From the NCBI RefSeq assembly GCF_904849725.1, contig NC_058521.1, positions 96,768,244-96,832,243 on the forward strand: a stretch of DNA of 64,000 bases. The letters run 5' to 3'. Shown here piece by piece: positions 46,939 through 59,170 of the stretch. A model generated the notes under the pieces. That model worked only from the letters and a program-made list of their open reading frames with translations, was not told the origin of the DNA and did not search any database. Position 1 is the stretch's first letter; every line of letters begins with the position of its first letter. Both the position numbers and the translations under genes were made by a program. This DNA is from Hordeum vulgare subsp. vulgare (lineage: Eukaryota; Streptophyta; Magnoliopsida; Poales; Poaceae).

Positions 46939-48482
46939 AACTCCCCCAAGCTTAGACCTCGCTTGTCCTCAAGCGGAAGCCGAGATCAATAAATATGCCC
47001 ACATGTTTAGAGATAGAGGTGTCGATAAAACAAAATACGAACATGCAGGCATCATGATCATAATTAGAACAACAATATTGTCATATAATCTCTTATGCTA
47101 AAGTGACAATTCCTTCACAAAGTAAACTATGGATCAAGAACCTTATTGAGAATTAACAACCAATAGCCTTTAATCATTGAAGCAATTGCAATTTATCATA
47201 ACATCAGAAAGAGTCAAATAAGAGCTTGTAAAGAAAATCCACATACTCAATCATCCTTTCGTCTTCTACAATTGCTAAAACTCACGTGGTACTCATGAGA
47301 TCAAAGTTTCAGTTGGACATAGAGAAAGATACGGGATTATAGTTTCACCTCCCAACTACTTACCTCAAGGGTAATGTCAACAATAATAATTCATGAATAC
47401 TTACTTCCACGTTGACATATGAATATAGCTCTTTCCCTAGCACATGACGTTAGCCAAGATAATGGCGCAATAAGGAGTTGGTGGCGATCACCATGACTCT
47501 TTTAAGGATAAAAAGTAAAGGTACAAGATAGGCCCTTCGTAGAGGGAAGCAGAGGTTGTCATGCGCTTTTGAGGTTTGTATGTGTGATCTCTTAGTGTGG
47601 AGGAACGTCACTTTATATTGCCTCCTTGATAAAGAACTTTATTATGCAGTCTGTCGCTTTTATGTCTTCCTCATCACAGGTTCGTACAAAGCTTATTTTC
47701 CACACACTAATAGATCATACATATTTAGGGAGAAATTTTTATTGCTTGCACCGATGACAACTTACTTGAGGGATCTTATTCAATCCATAGGTAGGTATGG
47801 TGGACTATCATGGCAAAACTGGGTTGAAGATTTGTGGATGGACAAGTAGTATCTCTACCTAGTGCGGAAATTTTGGCTGATATGAGGTGGAAGCAAGTGT
47901 CATATGCTAAGGGATCTCTAGTCATAAAACATTGTTCGGAACCAAGCAAACATAATTCATTATGTTGTCTTCCTTGTCCAACATCTACTTCTAATCATGT
48001 AATAGTTTAATGAGTGTTCACAATCATAGATGGTACCCAAGACGATATATTTATATGTGAACCTCTCCTTCTTTATTACTTCCTATTAATTGCAACAATG
48101 ACCAAGGTTTACGTTTGTCCATCCACAACAAGTTTCAATCAACATTCTTTTTATATGTGAAGCCATCACTTTCCATAAGATCATTACATGATCTTTCATG
48201 CTTTTGTTCTTTTATTATTCTTTTCTGTAGATCATGGCATGAAGCAAGGCCCTTAGTTAGAACACTCTTTATTATATGACTCACGAGCTCGAATACATCG
48301 GGGGTAACAAAAAGCAAAACTCAAGCCTAGATCATACTAAGAACTTTATTCTACTAGAGAAAGATAAAACCAAAAAGGATCGAACTAAGAAAAAGGTAAA
48401 GGCAAAAGATGTGATGGTGATACGATACCGGGGCAACTCCCCCAAGCTTGGCACAAGCCAAGAGGAGTGCCCATACCCGTGC
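46939..48482 (-). other. A non-coding 3' region with PPT
   Basis: The PPT is the minus-strand reading of ACTCCCCCAAGCTTA (46939-46953), directly inside the 3' LTR. The rest is AT-rich with no supported gene. Confidence 0.75.
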
Positions 48483-48899
48483 TTAATCGTCTTCCTTCAA
48501 AGGTGATGGTGGTGGGGTTGTTGCAGAGTTCTTGAACTTGTTTAATTTCCTCTTGAGCACAAAATTCTGCTCCTTCAGATCATTAATTTCCTCTTCAAGC
48601 CTCAACACCCTTTGGCATAATTCTTGCTTACTTTCCTGCAAAAGACGAGAAGGGGTAAACAAAATCTTAGGCTTCTTCCTTGAGTGAGGGAGGTTTGACT
48701 TCTTGAACTCCACATGTGTGTTTCCAGATTGGGGTAGAGGAGCCTCCTCTTCATCGGAACTTGTTCCTTCGTTCCCCTTGGGATCATAATCTTCCTCCTC
48801 ATTAGTGGTCCAACCATAATGATCCAAGTCCCCATAGACCTTGGGGTTAGCAAGGTAATCAGCCACATAGCTCTCCCCCTCTGAATCTTGGGAAGACAT
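48483..48899 (-). CDS. Small intact ORF downstream of A integrase (138 residues)
   Basis: It starts at ATG 48899 (MSSQDSEGESYVADYL) and runs uninterrupted. The N-terminal half is acidic, with EEEDYDPKGNEG and SSDEEEAP. The C-terminal part, ELCQRVLRLEEEINDLKEQ followed by NFVLKRKLNKF, has leucine and charged spacing typical of a coiled coil (about residues 90-125). A Pro-rich tail ATTPPPSPL follows. It lies about 280 bases downstream of the integrase stop, in the same sense as pol. I do not recognise a family. It could be an element-specific accessory protein translated from a spliced RNA. A plant gene fragment captured by the element is possible. Confidence 0.55.
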   Translation of the reverse strand: MSSQDSEGESYVADYLANPKVYGDLDHYGWTTNEEEDYDPKGNEGTSSDEEEAPLPQSGNTHVEFKKSNLPHSRKKPKILFTPSRLLQESKQELCQRVLRLEEEINDLKEQNFVLKRKLNKFKNSATTPPPSPLKEDD

Positions 48900-49182
48900 T
48901 TTGCTCTAAATCTGCGGCAGAAACATGCTCGAAACGAAAACAGAGGATATTTGCGTGATACGAGGGTCAGACCTTCCGGGAGAATATATAATGAATTTTT
49001 CCCGACCAAAAGGAGTATTCCACAAGAAAACACAGTCCGAGAGACACACGAGGGGGTCACAAGCCACCCAGGCGCTACCAGGGGGTAGGCCGCGCCTAGC
49101 AGGCTTGTCGCCTCCTCGTGCGCTTTCCGGACTACTTCAAAATTTTCTATTTTTCTAAAAATTCCAAAACGGAGAAAAATTG
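48900..49182 (-). other. Spacer between A integrase and the small ORF
   Basis: It is non-coding and includes a GC-rich block at about 49040-49125 resembling leader blocks seen in the LTRs. Confidence 0.5.
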
Positions 49183-50375
49183 CTACTGGAAAAGTTTTGG
49201 AGTCGGTTTACTTACCGAATCACATACCTCTTCGTTTTTGGAGTCTGAAATAGGCTGATAAATATCCGGAGTTATGGTATTAATAATATTGCTTTCAACA
49301 ATTATGGGAGTACCTGAGATATAATGCTTGATTCTTTGCCCATTTACAACTCTCGGAAAATTACCTTCCGTGTTGTTGATCTTTATGGCACCGGAACGAT
49401 ATACTTCCTCAACAATGTAAGGACCTTCCCATTTAGAGAGAAGCTTACCTGCAAAAAATCTTAAACGAGAATTGTAAAGCAAGACATAATCACCTACATT
49501 GAACTCACGTTTTTGTATCCTTTTATCATGCCAGCTCTTAACTTTTTCTTTAAACAACATGCATTTTCATATGCCTGAGTTCTCCATTCATCAAGTGAGA
49601 TAATATCAAATAAGCTCTTCTCACCAGCAAGTTTGAAATCAAAGTTGAGCTCTTTGATTGCCCAATAAGCCTTATGCTCTGGCTCAAGAGGTAAATGACA
49701 TGCTTTACCGTAAACCATTTTGTACGGAGACATGCCCATGGGATTCTTATAAGCAGTTCTATAAGCCCATAGTGCATCATCAAGCTTCTTAGACAAATTC
49801 TCTCTAGACCTATTAACAGTCTTTTGCAGAATTAGTTTAATTTCTCTATTACTTAGTTCTACTTGAACACTGGATTGAGGATGATAGGGAGCTGCAATTC
49901 TATGGTGGACGTCATACTTAGCAAGCGTTTTACGGAAAGCACCATGAATAAAATGCGAACCACCATCAGTCATTAAATATCTAGGGACTCCAAATATAGG
50001 GAAAATAACTTCTTTAAGCATCCTAATAGAGGTGTTATGATCAGCACTACTAGTTGGGATAGCTTCTACCCACTTAGTAACGTAATCAACAGCAACTAGG
50101 ATATGAGTATACCCGTTGGACTTTGGAAAAGGTCCCATATAATCAAAACCCCAAACATCAAATGGTTCAATGACAAGTAAATAATTCATAGGTATTTCCT
50201 GACGTTTACTGATATTACCTATTCTTTGACATTCATCACAAGACAATACAAACTTACGGGCATCCTTGAAGAGGGTAGGCCAATAGAAACCGGATTGCAA
50301 TACCTTGTGTGCAGTTCTATCTCCCGCATGGTGTCCTCCGTATGCCTCGGAGTGACACTTTTGTAGGATCTGTCC
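49183..50375 (-). pseudogene. pol: A integrase
   Basis: Reading on minus from 50375, an HHCC zinc-binding region is present: CHSEAYGGHHAGDRTAHKVL with CDECQ about 30 residues later. The catalytic core has FDYMGPF (D), LMTDGGSHF (D) and PYHPQSSVQVELSNREI (E). After WAYRTAYKNPMGMSPYKMVY the C-terminal part reads VGDYVLLYNSRLRFFAGKL and KWEGPYIVEEVY. A one-base shift near 49557 separates core and C-terminus, and a stop at 50376-50378 separates integrase from RNase H. The catalytic residues remain. Confidence 0.88.
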
Positions 50376-52096
50376 CTATTCATGCTCAGGTACACAACGT
50401 CTAATAACACCATCTACTCCTTTATAAATGTGAGGATCATCCCAAAAGTAATGTCTCAAATCAAAGAAGAATTTCTTCTTTTGCTGGTATGTGAAACTAG
50501 GTGGTATATATTTGGCAACAATATAATTTGCATAATCAGCATACCACGGTGTACTACGTGAAGCATTGATGACATTCAGTTGCTCATCAGGAAAGCTATC
50601 ATCAATAGGTTGTGGGTCATCTATAACATTCTCCAACCTAGACAAGTTATCTGCTACGGGGTTCTCAGCACCCTTCCTATCAACAACATGCAAATCAAAT
50701 TCTTGTAGCAATAGAACCCATCTGATAAGTCTAGGTTTAGCATCTTCCTTTTCCATGAGATACTTAATAGCAGCATGATCAGTGTGAATAGTAACCTTGG
50801 AATCAACAATGTAAGATCTGAACTTTTCCCATGCAAACACGACTGCTAAAAATTCCTTTTCAGTAGTAGCATAGTTTTTTTGGGCACTGTCTAGAGTCTT
50901 ACTAGCATAATGAATAACATTCAATTTCTTATTAACTCTTTGTCCTAGAACAGCACCAGTATCATAATCACTAGCATCACACATAATTTCAAAAGGTAGG
51001 TTCCAATCAGGTGGTTGAACAATAGGTGCAGTTATCAAGGCCTTCTGAAGTATTTCAAATGCTTCCTCACAATCATCATCAAAAACAAATGGAATATCCT
51101 TTTGCAAGAGATTGGTGAGAGGCCTAGAAATCTTAGAGAAGTCTTTAATGAACCTTCTATAGAAACCAGCATGACCAAGGAAACTTCTTATACCTTTGAT
51201 GTTTGTAGGGCATGGAATTTTCTCGATTGCATCAACCTTAGCCTTATCGACTTCAATACCTCTTTCAGAAATTTTATGTCCTAAGATGATGCCTTCATTA
51301 ACCATAAAGTGGCACTTCTCCCAATTCAAGACAAGGTTGGTATCTTTACATCTCTTCAAACCTCGATCAAGGTTGTTGAGGCAATCATCAAAAGAAGACC
51401 CGTAAACGGAGAAGTCATCCATGAAAACCTCAACAATCTTATCACAAAAGTCAGAGAATATAACCATCATACATCTTTGAAAGGTAGCAGGTGCATTACA
51501 TAAGCCAAAAGGCATACATCTGTAAGCAAAGGTACCGAAAGGGCAGGTAAAAGTGGTTTTCTCTTGATCAGATTGCGCAACAGGTATTTGGGAGAAACCA
51601 GAATAACCATCTAGAAAGCAGAAGTGTGTGTGTTTAGACAATCTTTCTAGCATTTGGTCAATAAAAGTCAAAGGGTAATGATCTTTCCTAGTGGCCTTAT
51701 TCAATTTCCTAAAATCACTTACCATCCAGCCTGTAATAATTCCCTATGGGATCAATTCCTAGTGGCCTTCTTAGGGACGCAATGCACCAGACTTACCCAA
51801 TCACTATGAGCAACAGGATAGATAATACCTGCTTCCAGGAGCTTTAGTATTTCTTTTCTTACTACCTCTTTCATCTTAGGATTTAATCTCCGTTGATGAT
51901 CAGCAACTGATATGGAGTCAGGATCAGTTTTAATTTTATGCTGGCATAGAGTGGGACTAATGCCCTTAAGATCATCAAGAGTATATCCAATAGCAGCACG
52001 GTGCTTCCTCAGAGTTTTCAATAATTTCTTTTCTTCATGCTCTAAAAGGCTAGCACTAATAATAACAGGATATATCTCTTTTTCATCAAGATAAGC
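50376..52096 (-). pseudogene. pol: A reverse transcriptase and RNase H
   Basis: The RT N-terminus (up to 51752) includes ILKLLEAGIIYPVAHSDWVS. After a disrupted stretch near 51725-51752 the frame continues [19 protein letters not shown]. Then come [20 protein letters not shown] and the catalytic box [10 protein letters not shown]. RNase H follows with [15 protein letters not shown] (D), [14 protein letters not shown] (E) and [12 protein letters not shown] (D). A stop precedes the RT part near 52096, where LK is followed by TAA then AYLDEK. The disrupted stretch near 51752 repeats a CCTAGTGGCCTT word also found at about 51687, so it may be a small repair-type insertion. Confidence 0.9.
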
Positions 52097-52915
52097 TTAC
52101 TTAAGAGTATCAGGTAACTGTTTAAGCTCAGACACAGGATCACCCTTTGGTGGGGGTGGATCTCCAAGAACTTCAACAGGCAAATTATTCTTAAGGATAG
52201 GATGTTGTTCAAAGATAACTCTATCTATCTCATTCCTTTCATCTATATGCATATCATTTTCATGCTCAAGCAAGTATTGCTCTAAAGGATCAGTAGGAGG
52301 CACATCAACAGAATCTAGGGCAATAATTTCATCCTTACTAGACAATTCTTTTTCATGAGGTTGTCTACCAAACTTGGAGAAATTGAATTCGTGTGACACA
52401 CCTTCAAAGCCAACAGTGACAGTTTGCTTCTCACATTCAATATGAGCATTGACAATATTGAGGAAAGGTCTGCCAAATATGATGGGACAAAAGCTATCTT
52501 GTGTGGTAGCAAGAACGAGAAAATCAACAGGATACTTAGTTTTACCACACAAGACTTCAACATCTCTAACAATTCCCAAAGGGCAGATAGTATCTCTATT
52601 GGCAAGCTGAATAGTAACATCAATAGATTCCATCTCGACAGGTGCAATCTCGTCTTTAATTTCATCATATAAAGATCGAGGTATTACACTAACACTAGCA
52701 CCCACGTCACATAAACCATGATAACAATGATCTCCTATCTTAACAGAAACAACACGCATGCCAACAACAGGCCTATGTTTGTCTCTAGTATGAGGTTTAG
52801 CAATTCTAGCAGCATCTTCACAGAAGTGAATATCATGCCCATCAATATTGTCGGACAGGAGATCTTTGATAATAGCAATTCTAGGTTCAACTCTAATTTG
52901 CTCAGGGGTGTAGGT
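52097..52915 (-). pseudogene. pol: A protease
   Basis: This is a retropepsin-type protease: HGLCDVGASVSVIPRSLY gives the catalytic D, and CPIIFGRPFLN the second conserved segment. It is read from about 52915, where the gag frame shifts by one base in a C run. It is followed by an acidic linker (VPPTDPLEQYLLEHEND) and ends at the TAA near 52096. The region upstream of the active site reads IRVEPRIAIIKDLL and HTRDKHRPVVGMRVVSV. Confidence 0.85.
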
Positions 52916-53913
52916 GTTCTAATGTAGCCCTTACGTATCACAGTTGGAGCTTTAGCATGATCCTTTATTCTAGCAGGGAAGGGTGGTTTCTCAATGTAAG
53001 CACTAGGAACAATAGGATCATTATAAGCAATGACTTTCTCTTCAACTGGATTGGGTTTAACTACATTGACTTCTATGGGAGGATAATATTTAAACCACTT
53101 CTCTTTAGGGAGATTAATATGAGCAGCAAATGATTCACATAATGAAGCTACTATCTCAGAGTCAAGTCCATGCTTAGCACTAAAATCACAAAAAGTATTT
53201 GTTTCAACAAAGGATTTAACGCAATCGAACTTGAGATTCATACCTGACTCCTTACCTTCATCAAACTCCCAATCTTCAGATTTGCATTTAATTCTTTCCA
53301 ATAAATTCCATTTCAAGTCAATATCTCTCTTCATCAAAGAACCGGTACAAAAAGTGTCAAGCATGGTGAGATTATCATGAGAAAGCCGAGCATAAAAGTT
53401 CTGAATAATAATTTCTCTTGAGAGCTCATGGTTGGGGCATGAATATAACATTGATTTAAGCCTCCCCCAAGCTTGAGCGGTACTTTCTCTATCACGAGGC
53501 CAAAAATTATAGATATAATTCCGATCACGATGTACCAAATGCATACGATAAAACTTTTGATGAAATTCCAATTTCAATCGGTTGTAGTTCCATGATCCAG
53601 TATCATCACATAGCCTATACCATGTCAATGGTTTATCCCTCAAAGATAAGGGAAAGACCTTCTTCTTTACCACATCCTCGGGCAAACCTGCAAGCTTAAA
53701 TAAACCACAAACTTCATCTACATATATTAGATGCAAGTCGGGATGTGATGTTCCATCTCCTGTAAAAGGATTAGCCAACAGTTTCTCTAGCATACCCGAA
53801 GGAATTTCATAATAGATATTTTCAGTAGGTGCAGTAGGTTGAGAAGCAACTCCTTGTGCTTCCGTTAGAGGTGAAGATACCCCGAACAAGCTCCTCAAAG
53901 GATTAGTTTCCAT
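52916..53913 (-). pseudogene. gag: A gag
   Basis: The start is ATG 53913 (METNPLRSLFGVSSP). The gag core reads KKVFPLSLRDKPLTWYRL, LKLEFHQKFYRMHLV and AQAWGRLKSMLYSCPNH. The frame is open to a one-base shift at about 52916, after which it runs off as nonsense; the true continuation leads into protease. No CCHC knuckle is visible, as in many Athila gags. The core is intact, but fusion to protease is lost. Confidence 0.85.
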
Positions 53914-53990
53914 AGTGACATGTAACAATAAATTTCAGCACACTATATAAATGTTTCCTTACCAAATTCCACTTACCAAAGGCGCTTCAC

Positions 53991-54008
53991 TCCTTGGCAA
54001 CGGCGCCA
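53991..54008 (-). other. A primer binding site (tRNA-Asp type)
   Basis: On the minus strand it reads TGGCGCCGTTGCCAAGGA, 11 bases inside the 5' LTR start at 54020. Confidence 0.85.
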
Positions 54009-54019
54009 GAAAAGAGTCT

Positions 54020-54904
54020 TGATGACCCACAAGTGTAGGGGATCAATCGTAGTCCTTTCGATAAATAAGAGTGTCGAACCCAACGAGGAGCAGAAGGAAC
54101 TGACAAGTGGTATTGAGCAAGGTATTCTCTGCAAGCACTAAAATTATAGGTAACAGATAGTTGTGTGATAAGATAATTCGTAGCGAGTATCAAGTAACAA
54201 TAGTAACAAAGGTGAAGCAAGATGGCCCAATCCCTTTTGTAGCAAGAGACAAGCCTGTACAAACTCTTATATGAGGTGAAGCGCTCCCGAGGACACATAG
54301 GAATTTCTGTCAAGCTAGTTTTCATCATGTTTATATGATTCGCGTTCGCTACTTTGATAGTTTGATATGTGGGTGGACCGGTGCTTGGGTGCTGCCCTTA
54401 CTTGTAGAAACATCCCACTTATGATTAACCCCTCTCGCAAGCATCCGCAACTATGAAAGAAGAATTAAGACTAAGTCAAACCATAGCATTAAACTAGTGG
54501 ATCCAAATCAGCCCCTTATGAAGCAACGCATAAACTAGGGTTTAAGCTTCTGTCACTCTAGCAACCCATCATCTACTTATTACTTCCCAATGCCTTCCTC
54601 AAGGCCCAAATAATGGTGAAGTGTTATGTAGTCGACATTCACATGACACGACTAGAGGAAAGACAACATACAACGCATCAAAATATCGAACGGATACCAA
54701 ATTCACATGACTACTTATAGCAAGACTTATCCCATGTCCTCAGGAACAAAAGTGACTACTCACAAAGCATAATTATGTTCATGGCCAGAGAGGTATTGAA
54801 TAGCATTAAGGATCTGAATATATGATCTTCCACCGAGTAATCCAACTAGCAACAACTACAAAGAGTCTTACAAGAGATGAACATATGATCTTCCACCGAG
54901 TAAT
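54020..54904 (-). repeat. A 5' LTR fragment with scrambled right end
   Basis: It matches the A 3' LTR from 42091 up to about 54870. It then contains short displaced pieces: CTTACAAGAGATGAAC, and a second copy (54883-54907) of the 25 bases at 54820-54844. D sequence follows. Confidence 0.85.
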
Positions 54905-56432
54905 CCAGGAGGACTCCGAGGATCAACAAGTAGGTGTCTTCCACCCTAGCGCTAGCAGAAGACGTGGACCTGCACACACAACCAAATAACTTTACTCCCA
55001 ACGAGTACAGAGAGGTTGTCAATCTCTCTGGCCTTGTAGTTTGCAAAGGATCAAAACACAAGCGGGGAGGTAATAGTGATTGCAACGGAAAAGTGATGGA
55101 GGTGTAACCAATGATGGTGATATGGACCGGAGTCCCATGATGTTCACTAGTGATGTCTCTCTCCCAAAAGACGATAAACAACTATGCTTGGGTAAAAAAT
55201 CACAGTTGGGCAATTGACAGAATTATGAACGCACTTCAATGCTAATTATGCTACTTGATAGTTAGAGGTTCAATAGTAATTGGCAGTATGCCAAGACTAG
55301 TAGACCGTTTATTCATCAGCATCTACTTACTAATCATCCACCTTGAGCTTTCTATCCAGAACATCTCGTCGGTATTAAGTTGCGAGCCCCACCCAAAGTG
55401 TAAACTGAAAGCAACAGACAACTGCATTAACGAACTATGCGTATGGTAAACAATCCTTGCAACCGTGATCACAAGCACTGTTGTTTTCTCCCTTGTGGCA
55501 ACAAGCACATCCCCTAGTCTCATGATTCTGTCACTCAAGCTAGACATCGAGGGGCATGAACCCACAATCATGCATAACGCTCCCTCTTGGAGTTACAATC
55601 TACTACTCGGCCAAAGCAATAAATAGCAACAGTGAACATGCATGAATCACTAAGGAACATAATATAAAAGGATAATCAAATATATAAATCATAACAATCT
55701 GAACATAATCTGATAATCCATCGGATCCCAACAAACCGAGCATAGCAATAGCAAGAGAATTACATAGATGCCTTGATCATGTAGGGCAGCTCACAAGGAC
55801 TAATATTGAAGCAAAAGATTGGCGAGAGGACATCACATAGCTACTGGTCATGGACTCATGGTCCAAGGAGGACTACTCATGGCACGTCCGGGAAGCGTCC
55901 ATGGCGGTGGAGAAGCTCTCATAGGTCAATCCTCCCTCCGGCAGGGTGCTGGGAAGAGGTCTCATGACGCTCCCAATCTCGGAAGCGCAGCGGCGGCGGA
56001 ACAATGGAGAAATTCACGATTCTGGAAGTTGTTGAAGGAATTCCTCTCGGGGCTCTGAATATAGGGCAAAGGAGGCCACCGGAAGAGGTGGGACCTACCC
56101 AGGCGGCCTCCTGGCGCAGCTAGGCCCTAGCCCGCACCAGCAGGTCGCCTGGGAGGCCCCTGGCCCCCGTGTGGCCCATCCTCGGTGATCCACAAGCTTC
56201 TGTTTCGCTGATTTTTTATATATTTTTTCTGGAATTTTTTGGGCTTCGGAAAATTGGGTAAAAGCCCTTGCAAAATAGACATCAGCAGACAGAAACTGGC
56301 ACTGAGTGGACTGAGTTAGTAGGTTAGTCCAAATATGTGTAAAATGATATAAAAGTGTAGCAAAACATATAAAAATGTCACCCAAAAGATCATGGAGCAA
56401 GCATAAATTATAAATACATTTGGGACGTATCA
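54905..56432 (-). repeat. D right LTR fragment (5' LTR, inner end missing)
   Basis: It continues the D LTR from the junction to GGGACGTATCA at 56432 and is followed by TSD CAGTC. The inner end of this LTR was lost in the deletion. Confidence 0.82.
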
Positions 56433-56437
56433 CAGTC

Positions 56438-59170
56438 CTCGTGCGACATGCGTGCGGCGGGCATCACTTGATAATATACCATGTGTAGAGGAACTTCTTT
56501 CCCATCTGGCCCCACCAGTCCAACTCGGGCCATGTGCTCGGGATCTAGACGAGCAAAGCAGGTCTTCACCATAGCCCATGCCTCCCGATCTCCTTCTCGA
56601 CAGGCCGAAGTCTTCCACAATTCGAAGCGGCTTCGGGCTCCTTTAAACAGCTCGGCAAGCTCGGCCATCCCTTGCGGAGGGTTTTGGTTCAGCCATAAAG
56701 CTTGGACCATACTCCACATAGCCTTTTGAGCTCGCTCATGCACAATGGAAAGTTCCTTCAACAGGTCCCCCTCAAAGGAACTGGACTCCTCTTCAGGGCG
56801 CCGAGTTAAGAGACCTAGTCAAAAAGAGGCGCACATTTTCACAATCAATACAATAAAACTGTGATTGTTTACAGGTCAGAGCTTTACTTACAGAATATGA
56901 CGCCCTTTAATTTCTGATTCTCTTCTCAAGTTTGCGTCAACTGAGTTTTCAAACTATCAACTTCCTCAACTTGTTTCTTATTCTCTTCTTTGAGATTGTT
57001 GTTTTCCTCGCGACATCGCTTCAATACGCGATGACCGAGTCAAGCTGAGATTTGGCATACCGCTGAGACTCTTGAGATGCATCCAAATCCTTTTGCATTT
57101 GGCCTATTGATTCACCTGCTATAGCAAATATCTTGGTTATTAAGAAAAACAACGGCAATTTAGCATATCAGAAATAAATTCCCTAACCATGGGCTTCTCT
57201 GGTGAATTTCTTTACATCCTCGAGTTCGGCCCTGCTGACTTGTAAATTTGTCTGGCTTAGTTGAAAATCTTTGGATAATCTTTCGTTTTCCTGCTTTAAG
57301 GCCTACAGATGGGCAGGATGTTAAGTCGACCCTTAATTCAGCCGTCCCACCCAAATTAAGGCTCGGGGGCTACTAGGTCCGAACTTTTGTTAAGATATAA
57401 GGATACCGATGACTCACCTGCAAATGGGCAGACATTTGCCCTACCACTTCTTTAAGGTCGGCTCGCACGACTCCGAGGTATGAATCGGCCGAGTTGAGAG
57501 CATTAAATTCTTGCTCAGAAAATACAAGATGAAGCAGTGACTCCTTCCGCTGCCAATGATTCATTGCGCTCTCGTATTCGGAGTTAGTCACCGATAGCCC
57601 ATCCAAACCTTGAGGGACCGGGCCCGTGTTCGAGACTCCTCCATCAGCCGATGCTCTTGGGTTTTGTTGACTACCCAATACCTCGATGCTGTCCTCGGAC
57701 AGAAAAGTTACGGGCATCTCCTGAATCGGTCGGCCAAGGGACATAAACATTTAAGAGGACAATTGTTATGGTAAAGAATAAGGATTGATATATATACCTC
57801 TTGTTCGAAGGCGCAGCTGCCGTGTTTTCTTCCGCCATCTCTTGTTCAGGAATTCTATCCTCGCTTGACGGAACCCCAACCGGTTTAGCTCGAGGAGTAG
57901 TCTGGTGTGCGCTCGACCCTTGGGCGCGGCCCCTCATAGGGCAGCCGTTTTTCTCTTACTCCCTGAAGATGGAAAGAACCTGGGGTTGTCGGCTATAAGG
58001 GCCACCTTCTGCTCATCAACGCTCTCTTGATAAAACATCATGTCCTCAAAGGTAATCGAAAGCTCCGGGTCTTCATGAAACCTGGGGTCACCGTCATGGG
58101 CAAAGTCCTCGGGCTGGGGTACGGGACAATTTATCGTCTCGATCTAGCGCTTCGAGGGCTACAAAGAAGGGGTAGGAGTTATAAATCGACAATAATAGGC
58201 ATGAATGCCCGGAATGTGAATATGAACACGCTTACCCATTCGATGGGGTTGTATGCCGAAAAGCCGTCCTCGAGGGTGAGGCTGGCAAAATCTTCTTTTC
58301 GCCCTTGAAGAAATCGGCTAGAATGGCTGCCAAGGCTTTCAGGTCGTCCGGTCCCTCCCTTCTGGATCGGGTAGCATCGCTCGTCCCGCTGTAGCGCCAC
58401 AAAGGATGTATGCGCTGTTGGAGCGGTTGGATGGACCGGGTAATCACCGCAGCCATCACGTTGATGATATTTAGCCTGCTATGAGTAAGTACCCTAACCT
58501 TGGAGGATAGGCGCTTTAATTCAGATCTCTCCTTTTGGGAAGAGCTCTTCGGCCTCTAGCTGAATCGCTTCTTTAAAGGAGCCACGGAGTATTCGGGAAG
58601 GACTCTTCGAACTGGTTCGAACAGCGGAATGTCTTCAATATAAAATCACTCTGAGGGCCATTCGTCGAGCTCCTTCTTCGGCGTCCTAATCGGGTATCTT
58701 GTGGTGGCTATGAGCCATACTTCAGCTCCACCCGCTTCCTAAATTGTCGTTCATCTAGTTCGGGGAACGATGCAGAAGTACTTTCTCCATCGATCGAAGT
58801 GGGGCTCGCAACCCTAGAACATCTCGCATAAGTCCACGAAGCCTAAGATATGAAGGATGGAACCGGGGGTGAGATTGTGGAGTTGTAGCCCGTAAAACTC
58901 CAATAAACCCCTAAGGAAAGGATGAATGGGGAATCGCACCCCTCGCAGTAGGAAGGAAATGGAGCAAACCCGTTCTCCCCTTTCAGGGGAAGGGAATTTT
59001 TTCATGAAGGCTTTGCCATCGATGCAGGCCAGACCGTCGCAAGTAGGTGCGAGGTCTGATGGGGGAAGATAGACCTGAGTTTCGAGCTCGTGTAGCCGGA
59101 GAAGAGAAACGGAGCAACTGGCCCAATCCCCCGGAAGGGGTCCAAGGGGGCGTGAGGAGGAACCTGCCAT
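56438..59170 (-). pseudogene. T1 antisense extra ORF (plant gypsy-type putative transposase family)
   Basis: It has the same position and sense as the extra ORF of T2. The start is ATG 59170 (MAGSSSRPLGPLPGDW). The first part (58814-59170) has FLLRGVRFPIHPFLRGLLEF and LTPGSILHILGFVDLCEMF, matching the T2 domain pattern. Later parts are 58232-58459 (QPLQQRIHPLWRYSGTSDAT), 57373-57750 (ESAMNHWQRKESLLHLVFSE) and 56438-56761 (MAELAELFKGARSRFELWK). Stops and frame changes separate them; some gaps may be introns. D inserted downstream of it, at 56437. The function of this family is not known. Confidence 0.72.

Larger units (their letters stand above)
42091..54904 (-). mobile_element. A: Athila-lineage element with full gag-pol order
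   Basis: On the minus strand the order is 5' LTR remnant (54020-about 54882), PBS, gag, PR, RT, RNase H, IN, a small extra ORF, a non-coding tail, PPT (46939-46953), and 3' LTR (42091-46938, split by G). Integrase has no chromodomain and the RT carries FMDD, both usual for Athila. At least five disabling changes are visible in the coding part. The right end is lost in a complex junction with D, so no TSD can be read. Confidence 0.85.
41717..56432 (-). mobile_element. D: remnant Athila-type element, only LTR parts left
   Basis: The outer ends are TGATGACGAG at 41717 and GGGACGTATCA at 56432, with a perfect TSD CAGTC (41712-41716 and 56433-56437). Only 41717-42090 and about 54905-56432 belong to D. 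Positions 41848-42090 and 54907-55150 are copies of the same LTR stretch. D therefore once had two LTRs, and A landed in one of them. A later deletion removed the D interior. Confidence 0.8.

Noticed and set aside
48483..48899. Envelope-like gene of the Athila element
   Set aside because: No signal peptide, membrane span or cysteine pattern is visible; the coiled coil alone does not support it.
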